Positions 53,234 to 60,957 of a stretch of 64,000 nt of DNA are shown here, in pieces. Below the pieces are notes generated by a model. It did not search any database. It worked only from the letters and a program-made list of their open reading frames with translations, and was not told the DNA's origin. Each line of letters starts with the position of its first letter. The stretch's first letter is position 1. A program made the translations under genes and the position numbers. This DNA comes from Serinicoccus chungangensis (lineage in GTDB: Bacteria; Actinomycetota; Actinomycetes; Actinomycetales; Dermatophilaceae): NCBI RefSeq assembly GCF_001483745.1, contig NZ_LQBL01000011.1, positions 62,001 to 126,000 on the forward strand. The letters are read 5' to 3'.

Positions 53234-54721
53234 GTGCGGCGGGTCATCGGCGGGGTGCTCGCGGTGTCGCTGCTGCTCGCAGGGTGCACGGACGAGTACG
53301 ACGACGACGTCGCGGCGACCTCCACCCCGCCGCTGGTGGTGCAGACCGCCGCGCCGGAGGACGCCGCCGCGACCTCGCCCGAGGGCGGCGCCGCCACGTC
53401 CGCGCCCGCGCCGGTGGATCCCGCGGACTCCATCGGCGACGCCGAGCTGCTGGGCGCGGTGGAGTGGGTGCTGGAGCTGCTGGAGGAGGACGCCGAGGGG
53501 CCGACCGTGCGGGAGGCCACCGAGCGCGTCGCCCCGGACCTCCTGGAGCAGGTGTCCCCGGTCGAGCTGGGCCTCGTGCTCGGCCAGGTCCGCAGCGCCG
53601 GGCCCTACGTCGTCACCGCCGTCGTCCCGAGCTCCGGGGTGGGCCGCGCCGCCACGCTCAGCCTGGCGGCGCAGGACCCGCTGCTCATGACCGTCGGCGT
53701 CGACGAGCAGGGCCGTATCGCCACCCTGTTCGTGCAGCCGGACACCTCGGGCGAGCCGCCCGTCGTCGACGCCTGGCCCGACCTCGACGCCGCCCTCGTC
53801 GAGCTCGGCGGCACCAGCCAGGTGGTCGTCGGCCGGGTCGAGGGGGGCACCTGCGAGCCGACCTGGACGACCTCGGGGGTGGAGGCGGGCGGCGAGGCCG
53901 TCCCCAGCGCGTCGGTGGTCAAGCTGCTCGTCCTGCTCGCGGTGGCCGAGGAGGTGCGGTCGGGCGGGCTGACGTGGGACGAGGAGCTCACCCTGGCGCC
54001 GGAGGTCATGAGCCTGCCCTCGGGCGAGCTGCAGGACCGCCCGGAAGGGTCCACGGTGCCGGTCCGCGAGGCCGCGGAGCTGATGATCTCGATCAGCGAC
54101 AACACCGCCACCGACCTGCTCATGGACCGCGTGGGTCAGCGCGCCCTGCGGCGGGCCGCGGTCGACGCCGGCCTGGACCCGACCGCGATCATGCCCGTCC
54201 CGACCACCCGGCAGATCTTCCAGCTCGGGTGGCAGGTGGACAGCGAGGTGCGGACGAGGTGGGCCGAGGCGCAGGTGCCCGAGACGCGCGAGGCGATCCT
54301 CGCCGACCTGCCCGACCGGCTCGACATCGCCCCGGAGACGGTGACCGAGCCGCGGTGGCAGGACGGCATCGACTGGTTCCTCACCGGCGCGCAGGTCTGC
54401 TCCCTGCACGCCCGGCTGCAGCAGCTCGCCGGGGACCCCGCCGGTGGGCCGGTGCGGGAGATCCTCGCCCGCAACCCGGGACTGCCCCCGCCCGAGGGCG
54501 TGGGCTACCAGGCGTTCAAGGGCGGTTCCCTGCCCGGCGTGCTCGCGATGTCGTTCTACGTCGAGCCGCAGGAGGGTGCCGTCGGCGGGGACGGCGAGCC
54601 CGCCGCGCCGGAGGGTCTCGTGCTGGTCGTGCAGACGCGCAGCGCGGAGCCGGTCGACCCGCTGCGCGCCGCGACGATCGTCGGCGCCGGCCTGCAGCAC
54701 CTCGTGGACGTCGGCGGCTAG
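53234..54721 (+). CDS. Serine hydrolase lipoprotein, class A beta-lactamase fold (LpqF-like)
   Basis: A 495-residue exported lipoprotein. The signal peptide ends in LLLAGC with lipidated C18, followed by a low-complexity Thr/Ala/Pro linker. An N-terminal alpha-beta domain (about residues 65-190) precedes a penicillin-binding/beta-lactamase fold with SVVK (S227, K230), SDN (288-290) and KGGS (429-432, normally KTG). The arrangement resembles LpqF and the ORF12 protein of clavulanate clusters; this similarity is inferred from layout. It may be an esterase or a cell-wall-acting enzyme rather than a true beta-lactamase. The GTG at 53234 has GAGGAGG about five bases upstream. Confidence 0.85.
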   Translation: MRRVIGGVLAVSLLLAGCTDEYDDDVAATSTPPLVVQTAAPEDAAATSPEGGAATSAPAPVDPADSIGDAELLGAVEWVLELLEEDAEGPTVREATERVAPDLLEQVSPVELGLVLGQVRSAGPYVVTAVVPSSGVGRAATLSLAAQDPLLMTVGVDEQGRIATLFVQPDTSGEPPVVDAWPDLDAALVELGGTSQVVVGRVEGGTCEPTWTTSGVEAGGEAVPSASVVKLLVLLAVAEEVRSGGLTWDEELTLAPEVMSLPSGELQDRPEGSTVPVREAAELMISISDNTATDLLMDRVGQRALRRAAVDAGLDPTAIMPVPTTRQIFQLGWQVDSEVRTRWAEAQVPETREAILADLPDRLDIAPETVTEPRWQDGIDWFLTGAQVCSLHARLQQLAGDPAGGPVREILARNPGLPPPEGVGYQAFKGGSLPGVLAMSFYVEPQEGAVGGDGEPAAPEGLVLVVQTRSAEPVDPLRAATIVGAGLQHLVDVGG

Positions 54722-54724
54722 GCT
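54719..54724 (+). promoter_or_regulatory. Probable -10 box of nuoA2
   Basis: TAGGCT, starting at the stop codon of the lipoprotein gene and eight bases before the ATG at 54733. Confidence 0.45.
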
Positions 54725-54732
54725 GACCGGTG

Positions 54733-55089
54733 ATGTCGGACTACGTCGTCGTCGCCCTGGTGACGCTGCTCGGGGTCGCCCTCGTGGCGACCGCCATGGG
54801 CGCGCGCCGGCTCCTGGCGCCGAGCGACCCGACCCCCGCCAAGGTGACGACCTACGAGTCCGGCGTCGACCCGGTCGGCTCCGGCTGGCAGCAGGGCAGC
54901 GTGCGCTACCTCGTCTACGCCCTGCTCTACGTCGTCTTCGCCGTCGACGCCGTCTACCTCTTCCCCTGGGCCCTGGTGCTGCGCTCGGACCTGGGGCCGG
55001 CCAGCCTCGTGGAGATGGGGCTGTTCATCGGCGTCCTCGTCGTGGCCCTCCTGCACGTGTGGCGCCGCGGTCTGCTGCGGTGGTGGTGA
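54733..55089 (+). CDS. nuoA2: Second NADH-quinone oxidoreductase subunit A-like protein
   Basis: A 118-residue three-helix membrane protein clearly of the NuoA family. It differs from the NuoA of the main operon at positions usually fixed: the loop cysteine is serine (YESG, 41-44) and FDVE reads FAVD (69-72). The remaining [10 protein letters not shown] segment is normal. First gene of a second, incomplete nuo locus. The ATG at 54733 lies eight bases after TAGGCT; a GTG one codon earlier is possible. nuoB2 follows after one base. Confidence 0.88.
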   Translation: MSDYVVVALVTLLGVALVATAMGARRLLAPSDPTPAKVTTYESGVDPVGSGWQQGSVRYLVYALLYVVFAVDAVYLFPWALVLRSDLGPASLVEMGLFIGVLVVALLHVWRRGLLRWW

Positions 55090-55090
55090 C

Positions 55091-55696
55091 GTGGACGAGC
55101 AGGTGAGCGGGCCGCAGACCACCAGCCTGCCGACCCCGCGCGTCGGTGCCCCGGTCGAGCGGGCCCCCCGCGCGGTCCAGGTGGTGCTCAACTGGGGGCG
55201 GAAGTACTCCCTGTGGGTCTTCAACTTCGGTCTGGCCTGCTGCGCGATCGAGTTCATCAGCGCCTCCATGGCCCGGCACGACTTCATCCGGCTCGGGGTG
55301 ATCCCGTTCGCCCCGGGGCCGCGCCAGTCCGACCTCATGGTGGTCTCGGGCACGGTCACCGACAAGATGGCCCCGGCGATCCGTCGGCTCTACGACCAGA
55401 TGCCGGAGCCGAAGTACGTCATCTCCTTCGGTGCCTGCTCCAACTCCGGCGGACCCTACTGGGACAGCTACTCGGTCACCAAGGGGGTCGACCAGCTCAT
55501 CCCGGTCGACGTCTACGTGCCGGGCTGCCCGCCGCGTCCCGAGGCGCTGCTCCACGGCATCGTCACCCTGCAGGAGCAGATCGCCGCGGAGACGCCCGGC
55601 CGGGCGCGGGCGCGGCACGGCTCGAGGTATGCCGACCGCCCCGTCACCGGGGCGGAGGTCACCCGTGGCCTGGTCGCACCACCGGACCACGGGTGA
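55091..55696 (+). CDS. nuoB2: Second NADH-quinone oxidoreductase subunit B-like protein
   Basis: A 201-residue NuoB homologue with all four N2-cluster cysteines: C50, C51 (LACCAIEF), C116 (GACSNSGG) and C146 (PGCPPRPEA). This means the second complex should be able to pass electrons to a quinone. It is less than 60% like the main NuoB by eye (for example [10 protein letters not shown] replaces [10 protein letters not shown]). Starts at GTG 55091 one base after nuoA2. It converges on a reverse-strand OmpA-domain gene six bases downstream, where nuoC2 would normally follow. Confidence 0.92.
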   Translation: MDEQVSGPQTTSLPTPRVGAPVERAPRAVQVVLNWGRKYSLWVFNFGLACCAIEFISASMARHDFIRLGVIPFAPGPRQSDLMVVSGTVTDKMAPAIRRLYDQMPEPKYVISFGACSNSGGPYWDSYSVTKGVDQLIPVDVYVPGCPPRPEALLHGIVTLQEQIAAETPGRARARHGSRYADRPVTGAEVTRGLVAPPDHG

Positions 55697-55702
55697 GCCC
55701 CC

Positions 55703-56320
55703 TCAGGCCCCCTCGGAGTACCTGATCTCGACCCGGCGGTTCTGCTGCCGGCCCTCGGGGTCGTCGCGCCCGTCGTCGTGGGTCTCGGGGGCGACCGGTT
55801 CGGAGGAGCCCCGGCCCTCGGCGGTGATTCTGGACTCCTCGATCCCCTGCTCGACCAGGTAGTCGGCCACGGCCTGGGCGCGGTCCTCCGAGAGCGGCTG
55901 GTTGACGGCGTCGCCCCCGAGGGAGTCCGTGTGGCCGGTGACCTCCACCGGCGCCTCGCCCTCCTCGAGCACGGCGACCACCGTGTCCAGGCTGCGGGTG
56001 GCGGTGGGGCGCAGCTCGGCCGAGCCGAAGTCGAAGAGGAACTGGTCGGAGAGCTGGACGACGGTCTGCTCACCCTCGTCCTCGGCGTCGAGGGCCTCCT
56101 CGAGTTCCTCGGTCCCGACGTCCTCGGGGTCGGTGTAGAAGAACGACACCGAGCTCCGTGGGGCCTCCCACGCGGTGTAGACCTCCACGGTCGACCGCGG
56201 CGGCTCGTAGTCCCCCGGCAGGGGTGCGGGCTCACCGGCGGCCGCGGTCGGGCCGACGGCACCGAGCACGACGAGGGTGCCGACGACGACGGCACCGGGG
56301 GTGCGGGTCGCGGGCCTCAC
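55703..56320 (-). CDS. OmpA-domain exported protein
   Basis: A 205-residue protein with an N-terminal signal peptide (TPGAVVVGTLVVLGAVGPTAAAGE) and a C-terminal OmpA/MotB peptidoglycan-binding domain: FDFGSAELRPTATRSLDTV, VEVTGHTDSLGGDAVNQPLSEDRAQAVADYL, RITAEGRGSSEPV and NRRVEIRY. Such domains bind the diaminopimelate stem peptide of the wall. The short middle part is acidic. The GTG at 56320 overlaps the stop of the upstream lipoprotein gene (GTGA), so the two are made together. It is the last gene of a four-gene reverse-strand group. Confidence 0.88.
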   Translation of the reverse strand: MRPATRTPGAVVVGTLVVLGAVGPTAAAGEPAPLPGDYEPPRSTVEVYTAWEAPRSSVSFFYTDPEDVGTEELEEALDAEDEGEQTVVQLSDQFLFDFGSAELRPTATRSLDTVVAVLEEGEAPVEVTGHTDSLGGDAVNQPLSEDRAQAVADYLVEQGIEESRITAEGRGSSEPVAPETHDDGRDDPEGRQQNRRVEIRYSEGA

Positions 56321-56937
56321 GACGCCGCTCCCAGCGGGACCTCGAAGAGCAGGCCCTCCCACTCCGGGCCGAGGGCCTCGAAGTCGAGCGTCACCTGCTC
56401 CGCGTCGGGGTCCAGGCGGCCGGGGAACACCAGGCCGGCGTCCACGCCCTGGCCGGGTTCGAGCACCAGCCGCTGGCCGTCACCACCGGCCTGGACGACG
56501 AAGGGGTAGACCCGGCCGCGGTCGTCGAAGACACGGGGCTCGGTCGAGCCGTTGCCGGAGCCGTACCACGTGTTGAGGGCCTCGGTCCCGTCGTTGACGA
56601 CGGTGACCTCCGCCTCGAGGTAGTAGTCGTGCACGGCCAACCGGTGCAGGGTGAGGGTGAAGGCGACCTCCTCGGTGCTCACCGACTCGCTCTCCTCGAC
56701 CTCGACGGTCCGTTCGGCGGCCGGTTCCACCGTCGTGGGCTCCTCGGTCTGCTCCGCGGCGCCGTCCCCGGACTGCGACTCGTCCGTGGCCTGCTCCTGC
56801 CCGGTGCTCGGGGCGGCCTCCGAGCCCGACGGTGGGTCCTGGGCGAACTCGGCCTGGTCGTCCCCGGCGCAGGCCGACAGGGCGAGACCGGCAGCCAGCG
56901 CGAGCGCGAGCGCGGTCGTGCGGGTCCTGGTGTGCAT
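56317..56937 (-). CDS. Putative lipoprotein of unknown function
   Basis: A 206-residue protein with a lipoprotein signal peptide (ALALALAAGLALSACAG, lipidated cysteine 23). An acidic Ser/Glu/Thr linker of about 55 residues leads to a beta-rich domain of about 120 residues (FTLTLHRLAVHDYYLEAEVTVVNDG, then YGSGNGSTEPRVFDDRGRVYPFVVQ and LEPGQGVDAGLVFPGRLDP) that looks like an immunoglobulin-type DUF4352-like fold. I do not recognise a specific function. GAGGAG lies about six bases before the ATG. It is coupled to the OmpA-domain gene. Confidence 0.8.
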   Translation of the reverse strand: MHTRTRTTALALALAAGLALSACAGDDQAEFAQDPPSGSEAAPSTGQEQATDESQSGDGAAEQTEEPTTVEPAAERTVEVEESESVSTEEVAFTLTLHRLAVHDYYLEAEVTVVNDGTEALNTWYGSGNGSTEPRVFDDRGRVYPFVVQAGGDGQRLVLEPGQGVDAGLVFPGRLDPDAEQVTLDFEALGPEWEGLLFEVPLGAAS

Positions 56938-57034
56938 GGGTGCTCCTCGTGGTCGTGGACTGGTGCTGACAGGAGGTAGGTCGGCACGGAGGGTCAGAAG
57001 GTTACGCCCGGGACCGGGTCGGCCCCTCGCGGGG

Positions 57035-58237
57035 TCACCCGTCCCCGGGGCCGACCGTCAGCTCCTGGACGGACCGCAGCTCGCGACCCTGCTCGTCGCG
57101 GGCGGCGAGGACGAGGCGGGCCTGCCCGGGCAGCGTGGGGGTGAGCGTGACGGAGGGCTCGTCGCTGACGTAGCGGCCGTCGGGAAGGAGCCACACCCAC
57201 GAGCGCAGGCCGTCCTGCCGGACGGTGAACGTGGCGCTGGAGCCCGTGGTGAGCTCCTGGGGCCCGTCGATGCCCAGGCTGGCGCTCGCCGTCCGGTCGT
57301 CCGGGCCGGCGGCGGCCACCCCCCAGCCGACGGCGGCGCCGAGGGCCAGCAGCGGCGTGGCCAGCAGGGCGCCGAGCCGGCGCCCTCCCACCCCCACCGC
57401 CGGGGCTGACCGGTCCTCGGCCATCGGCTCCAGGGCGCCGCGCACCTGCGCCAGCCAGGTCTCGACGTCCGGCTGGCGGTCCGCGGGGTCGGGCGCCTGA
57501 CCCCGGTCGAGCACCGTCCGCAGCCCCGCCGGGAGGTCCGCGCCCTCGCACACCCAGGCGACGAGGGCGGAGAGCGAGTAGAGGTCGGCACGCCCGTCGA
57601 CGAGGGCGGGGCCGCCCCGCATCTCCGGCGGCCGGAAGCCGGTCGTGCCCCCCGCCACGGTGAGCCCGGAGTTCACCGCGAGGTCCTTGCACATGCCGAG
57701 GTCGGCCACCAGGACCCGCTCGTCGGCGCGGACGAGCCGCAGCCCGGTCCGGCGCCCGGGCTGCCCCGCACCCGTGACCCCGGCCGAGCTGAGCAGGACG
57801 TTCGCCGGGCTGAGGTCGCGGTGCACGAGCTGCGCCCGGTGCACCGCCGCGAGGGCCCTGGTCAGGTGCTGCGCGAGGAGCAGCACCTCCTGCGGCGAGG
57901 CGGTCCACCCGGTCCGTCGCAGGCTCTCGACCCGCTCGGCGAGCGTGCCGCGGTCGGCGTGCTCCAGGACGTGGTAGGGCTGCTGCCGCTCGTTCTCGCC
58001 GATGTCGAAGAGGGTGACGACGTGGGGGCTGCTGACCCGGCGCAGGGCGCGGCCCTCGGCGATGAAGCGCTCGCGGACCTCGGGGTTGAGGCTGTGGTTC
58101 TCCGCCAGGATCTTGACGACCACGGTCGCGTCCAGCCGGTCGTCCTCCGCCCGGTAGACGGTGGCGAAGGAGCCGACGCCGATGACCTCCTGCGAGGTGT
58201 AGCGGCCCGCGTCGACGCGGCGTGCCGGTGTGGTCAC
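57035..58237 (-). CDS. Membrane Ser/Thr protein kinase with external PKD-like domain
   Basis: A 400-residue protein kinase. The glycine loop is VIGVGSFATVYRAED (residues 18-32) with K42; the catalytic loop is HRDLSPAN with D141 and N146; DLG at 179-181 replaces DFG. One membrane helix near residues 278-302 separates it from an external beta domain of about 90 residues (QELTTGSSATFTVRQDG to LRSVQELTV) resembling a PKD fold. It lacks PASTA repeats. The GTG at 58237 overlaps the sigma-factor stop (GTGA), with GGAG six bases upstream; a GTG at 58249 would add four residues. The overlap suggests the kinase and the sigma factor work together. Confidence 0.9.
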   Translation of the reverse strand: MTTPARRVDAGRYTSQEVIGVGSFATVYRAEDDRLDATVVVKILAENHSLNPEVRERFIAEGRALRRVSSPHVVTLFDIGENERQQPYHVLEHADRGTLAERVESLRRTGWTASPQEVLLLAQHLTRALAAVHRAQLVHRDLSPANVLLSSAGVTGAGQPGRRTGLRLVRADERVLVADLGMCKDLAVNSGLTVAGGTTGFRPPEMRGGPALVDGRADLYSLSALVAWVCEGADLPAGLRTVLDRGQAPDPADRQPDVETWLAQVRGALEPMAEDRSAPAVGVGGRRLGALLATPLLALGAAVGWGVAAAGPDDRTASASLGIDGPQELTTGSSATFTVRQDGLRSWVWLLPDGRYVSDEPSVTLTPTLPGQARLVLAARDEQGRELRSVQELTVGPGDG

Positions 58238-58866
58238 CGGGAGCTCCACTCCGCCGGGTCCAGGGCGCCGGCGACCATCGCCCGGCCCCGGGCGATCTGC
58301 GCCTTCACCGTGCCGAGGTTGCGGTCGAGGCGGTCGGCGACCTCGGCGTAGGTCAGCCCCTCCACGTCCCGCAGCGTCACCGGCTCGCGGTAGAGGTCCG
58401 GCAACGAGGTCAGCGCGGCGCGCACGGTGGCGCGGGTCGCCAGCATGGAGCTCATCCGTTGCGCGGGTCCCTCCTCCTCCGGGGGCAGCGGGGCGGTGGC
58501 CCGCTGCCGGCGCAGGTGGTCCACCACCCTGCGCCGGACGATGCTGTGCACCCAGGTGGACACCCGGGCGCCGCCCCGGAAGGACCGGATCGAGCCGGCC
58601 ACCGAGATGAGGGTGTCCTGGCAGACGTCGTCGACGGCGGAGGGGTCGAGCAGGGCGCTGCGCACGAAGCGCCGCACGAGGCCGGAGGTGTCCAGCTGCT
58701 CCACGAGCAGCTCGGTCGCGAGCGTGGACCCCTCGGCGGCGAGCCCGGCCAGCTCCTGCAGCAGGTCGTCGGCCTCCGACGCGGGGGTGTCCCGGACCAG
58801 GGCACGGGCGGTGACGGCGTCCCCGGCGAGCACGGCGTCCGACACCCCAGCCCTGGCCTCCCTCAT
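58234..58866 (-). CDS. ECF-type RNA polymerase sigma factor
   Basis: A 210-residue sigma factor. Region 2 spans about residues 62-122 (DDVCQDTLISVAGSIRSFRGG, WVHSIVRRRVVDHLRR) and region 4 about 146-200 (LPDLYREPVTLRDVEGLTYAEVADRLDRNLGTVKAQIARGRAM). About 60 extra residues precede region 2. There is no anti-sigma gene nearby; instead a kinase gene overlaps its end, so activity may be controlled by phosphorylation. GATAAC (58876-58881, reverse strand) nine bases before the ATG is a possible -10 box. Confidence 0.9.
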   Translation of the reverse strand: MREARAGVSDAVLAGDAVTARALVRDTPASEADDLLQELAGLAAEGSTLATELLVEQLDTSGLVRRFVRSALLDPSAVDDVCQDTLISVAGSIRSFRGGARVSTWVHSIVRRRVVDHLRRQRATAPLPPEEEGPAQRMSSMLATRATVRAALTSLPDLYREPVTLRDVEGLTYAEVADRLDRNLGTVKAQIARGRAMVAGALDPAEWSSR

Positions 58867-58875
58867 GAGGGGGAG

Positions 58876-58881
58876 GTTATC
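58876..58881 (-). promoter_or_regulatory. Possible -10 box of the sigma factor-kinase genes
   Basis: GATAAC on the reverse strand, nine bases before the ATG at 58866. The rest of the 153-base divergent gap up to nuoC2 shows no clear operator. Confidence 0.35.
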
Positions 58882-59007
58882 GCGCCCGGTCGGAGACCTC
58901 CCGGCTCATCCCTCGACACGGGTCTCCACGCGTCGCTGGAGCGCGCGTCCCTCGGGTCGCCGTCCGTCCGGCGAGCGACCTGCGCAGGACCGGGGGAGTC
59001 ATCGGGC

Positions 59008-59013
59008 TAGGCT
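59008..59013 (+). promoter_or_regulatory. Probable -10 box of nuoC2
   Basis: TAGGCT, six bases before the ATG at 59020. It is identical to the hexamer before nuoA2. Confidence 0.5.
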
Positions 59014-59019
59014 CGAGGC

Positions 59020-59640
59020 ATGCCCGGTGCCGCCCCGCACGCCGCCACCCGTCGCGTCCCCGTGGAGGGATGGCACGAGGCCGTCCGCGCCGCCCGCGAG
59101 GAGGGGTATGCCTTCTTCGACTGGCTCTCCGCCGTGGACGAGAGCGACGCCCCGCAGGAGCGCGAAGCCACGGACCAGGGCGACGACGTGGCGGCGGACG
59201 ACGCCCCGGAGGAGACGCTCGCCCCCGGCATCGAGGTCCTGTGCCACCTGCTCCGGGTCCGGGCCCCCGGGCCGGGCGGGCTGAGCCGGCTCCTGCTGCG
59301 CACCCGGGTGCCGGAGGGCGACGCGCTGCGCTCGGTGACCGACCTCTTCCCCGGCGCGGCCTGGCACGAGCGGGAGACGCACGAGATGTTCGGCCTGGCC
59401 GTCGAGGGCTTCGACGACGGCACGGGGCTCGGGCTGCGGCCGCTGCTGCTGCCGGAGGGCTTCGAGGGGACGCCGCTGCGCAAGGACTTCGTGCTCGCCG
59501 CGCGCGCGTCCAAGCCGTGGCCGGGGGCCAAGGAGCCGGGGGAGGGGTCGGGCGAGACGCCCCCGAGCGGGCGACGGCCGCGCAAGCGGCTGCTGCCGCC
59601 CGGCGTCCCCGACCCGTCCTGGGGCCCGCGGCCCGACTAG
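59020..59640 (+). CDS. nuoC2: Second NADH-quinone oxidoreductase subunit C-like protein
   Basis: A 206-residue 30-kDa-subunit homologue. The family core is DLFPGAAWHERETHEMFGLAVEGF and PLRKDFVL appears near residue 160, as in NuoC. The acidic DDVAADDAPEE insertion near residue 60 and a proline-rich C-terminal tail are unusual. A leaderless promoter precedes it. The next expected gene, nuoD2, is not there; instead three reverse-strand genes follow. Its TAG stop shares the palindrome CTAG with the stop of the converging GNAT gene. Confidence 0.85.
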   Translation: MPGAAPHAATRRVPVEGWHEAVRAAREEGYAFFDWLSAVDESDAPQEREATDQGDDVAADDAPEETLAPGIEVLCHLLRVRAPGPGGLSRLLLRTRVPEGDALRSVTDLFPGAAWHERETHEMFGLAVEGFDDGTGLGLRPLLLPEGFEGTPLRKDFVLAARASKPWPGAKEPGEGSGETPPSGRRPRKRLLPPGVPDPSWGPRPD

Positions 59641-60086
59641 CCGCCGGCGGTCTCCTCGCGCATCCGCTGCAGGTCCTCGTCGAGGAACCGGCCGAGCACC
59701 CGCACGCCCTGGTCGACGTATCCCAGGTCCTCGTAGAGCCGGGCGACCTCGTCGTTCTCGGCCCGGATCATGAGCATGACCTTGGGGACGCCCTGGCTCT
59801 CCACCCAGTCCTCGGCGGCCCGCACGAGCGTCCTGCCGAGCCCCTCGCCCCGGTGCTCCGGCGCGACGGCGAGGTAGTAGATCCACCCGCGGTGCCCCTC
59901 GTGCCCCACCATGACGGTGCCGACGAGGGTGTCGTCGGCCAGCGCGCCGAGGACCTGCGAGGCCGGGCCCGACACCGCCATCCGGAAGTCCGCCTGCGGG
60001 TCGTTCCAGGGGCGCGTCAGCCCGCACTCCGCCCACAGCCGGGCGGCGGCGTCCGCGTGGTCGGGGGACAGGGGGAGGATCTGCAT
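59637..60086 (-). CDS. GNAT family acetyltransferase (YpeA-like)
   Basis: A 149-residue GNAT. The acetyl-CoA motif is IYYLAVAPEHRGEGLGRTLVRAAEDW, followed by VPKVMLMIRAENDEVARLYEDLGYV, a pattern typical of the YpeA group. Start LPLSPDHADAAARLWAECGL is also typical. The ATG at 60086 lies six bases after CAGGAT, so longer frames upstream are excluded. The substrate is unknown. Its TAG stop and that of nuoC2 share CTAG. Confidence 0.88.
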   Translation of the reverse strand: MQILPLSPDHADAAARLWAECGLTRPWNDPQADFRMAVSGPASQVLGALADDTLVGTVMVGHEGHRGWIYYLAVAPEHRGEGLGRTLVRAAEDWVESQGVPKVMLMIRAENDEVARLYEDLGYVDQGVRVLGRFLDEDLQRMREETAGG

Positions 60087-60092
60087 CCCTCC

Positions 60093-60098
60093 ATCCTG
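60093..60098 (-). promoter_or_regulatory. Probable -10 box of the GNAT gene
   Basis: CAGGAT on the reverse strand, six bases before the ATG. Confidence 0.4.
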
Positions 60099-60103
60099 CC
60101 CGC

Positions 60104-60946
60104 TCAGTGGTGCACGGTGATGTCCCCGGTCCCGGTGCGGACGCCCACCGTCAGGAAGTGCTGGTCCGGCGCCGGCTCGCCCGCACCCTCGAGGTCGCGG
60201 CGCACCTCGCCCAGACCGCTGGAGAGGTCGAGCCACACCGGTATGCCCCGGGGCACCCGCACCCGCACGTCACCGGTGCCCGTGCGCACCGCGAGCTCGC
60301 CGTGCCCGTGGGCGACGTCGACGTCACCGCTGCCCGTGGCGACGGTGGCGTCCTGGTGGCTGTCGTGGACGAGGATGTCCCCGCTGCCCGAGCGGACCTC
60401 GAGCGGGCCGGGCCCGGTGGAGGTGTCGACGACGACGTCGCCGGACCCGCTCGTGACCGAACCGGCGACGAGCCGACCCACCCGCACGTCACCGGAGCCG
60501 GTGCTCGCGCGCAGGACACCGACCTCCTCGATGGCCAGGTCGCCGGAGCCCGCGCGGACGGTGGCCGCCCCGCCGGCGCCCTGCAGCACGACGTCGCCGT
60601 TCCTGGTGCCGACCCGCAGCTCGGTGCGCTCGGGCAGGTGGACCTCCACGTGCACCCGCTCGTGGCCGGTGCCGATGGAGAAGGACCCGATCGACACCGC
60701 GAGGCCGCGCCGGCCGCCGTCCGGGCTGACCAGCGCGGGGACGTCGACGAGGACCCGACCGTGCTGGGACACCGCGGTGACCGGCTCGAAGTCCACTGGC
60801 CGGGCGCAGGAGAGGGTCACCTCGGCCGTGCCCGCCGGGGCGTCGTAACGGACGGCGACGTCGCCGCTGTGGTTCTTCACCTCCAGGTGCACGAGGTCGT
60901 CCTCGGCGAACGTGACGGTCCGGGTCGTGCGGGTCGTGGTGTCCAT
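60104..60946 (-). CDS. DUF4097 beta-strand repeat protein
   Basis: A 280-residue protein predicted to be a beta-solenoid. The second half has at least seven short repeats built on SGSGDV or TGTGDV, each ending a turn (AGSGDLAIEEV, TGSGDVRVGRL, SGSGDVVVDTS, SGSGDILVHDS, TGSGDVDVAHG, TGTGDVRVRV, TGTGDITVHH). There is no signal peptide or membrane helix, unlike many DUF4097 proteins, so it is probably cytoplasmic. The ATG at 60946 has GAGAGGA about seven bases upstream and follows the RHH gene by eleven bases, making a two-gene operon. Function unknown. Confidence 0.85.
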   Translation of the reverse strand: MDTTTRTTRTVTFAEDDLVHLEVKNHSGDVAVRYDAPAGTAEVTLSCARPVDFEPVTAVSQHGRVLVDVPALVSPDGGRRGLAVSIGSFSIGTGHERVHVEVHLPERTELRVGTRNGDVVLQGAGGAATVRAGSGDLAIEEVGVLRASTGSGDVRVGRLVAGSVTSGSGDVVVDTSTGPGPLEVRSGSGDILVHDSHQDATVATGSGDVDVAHGHGELAVRTGTGDVRVRVPRGIPVWLDLSSGLGEVRRDLEGAGEPAPDQHFLTVGVRTGTGDITVHH

Positions 60947-60957
60947 GCGCTGTCCTC

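Noticed and set aside
53234-54721. A true class A beta-lactamase
   Set aside because: The motif KGGS replaces KTG, the protein is far longer than a beta-lactamase, and it is a lipoprotein with an extra N-terminal domain.
1193-60247. The octamer as an FtsK-orienting or Chi-like polar sequence
   Set aside because: Both orientations are about equally frequent on the plus strand (14 and 16), with no skew in this window. A genome-wide test is still needed.
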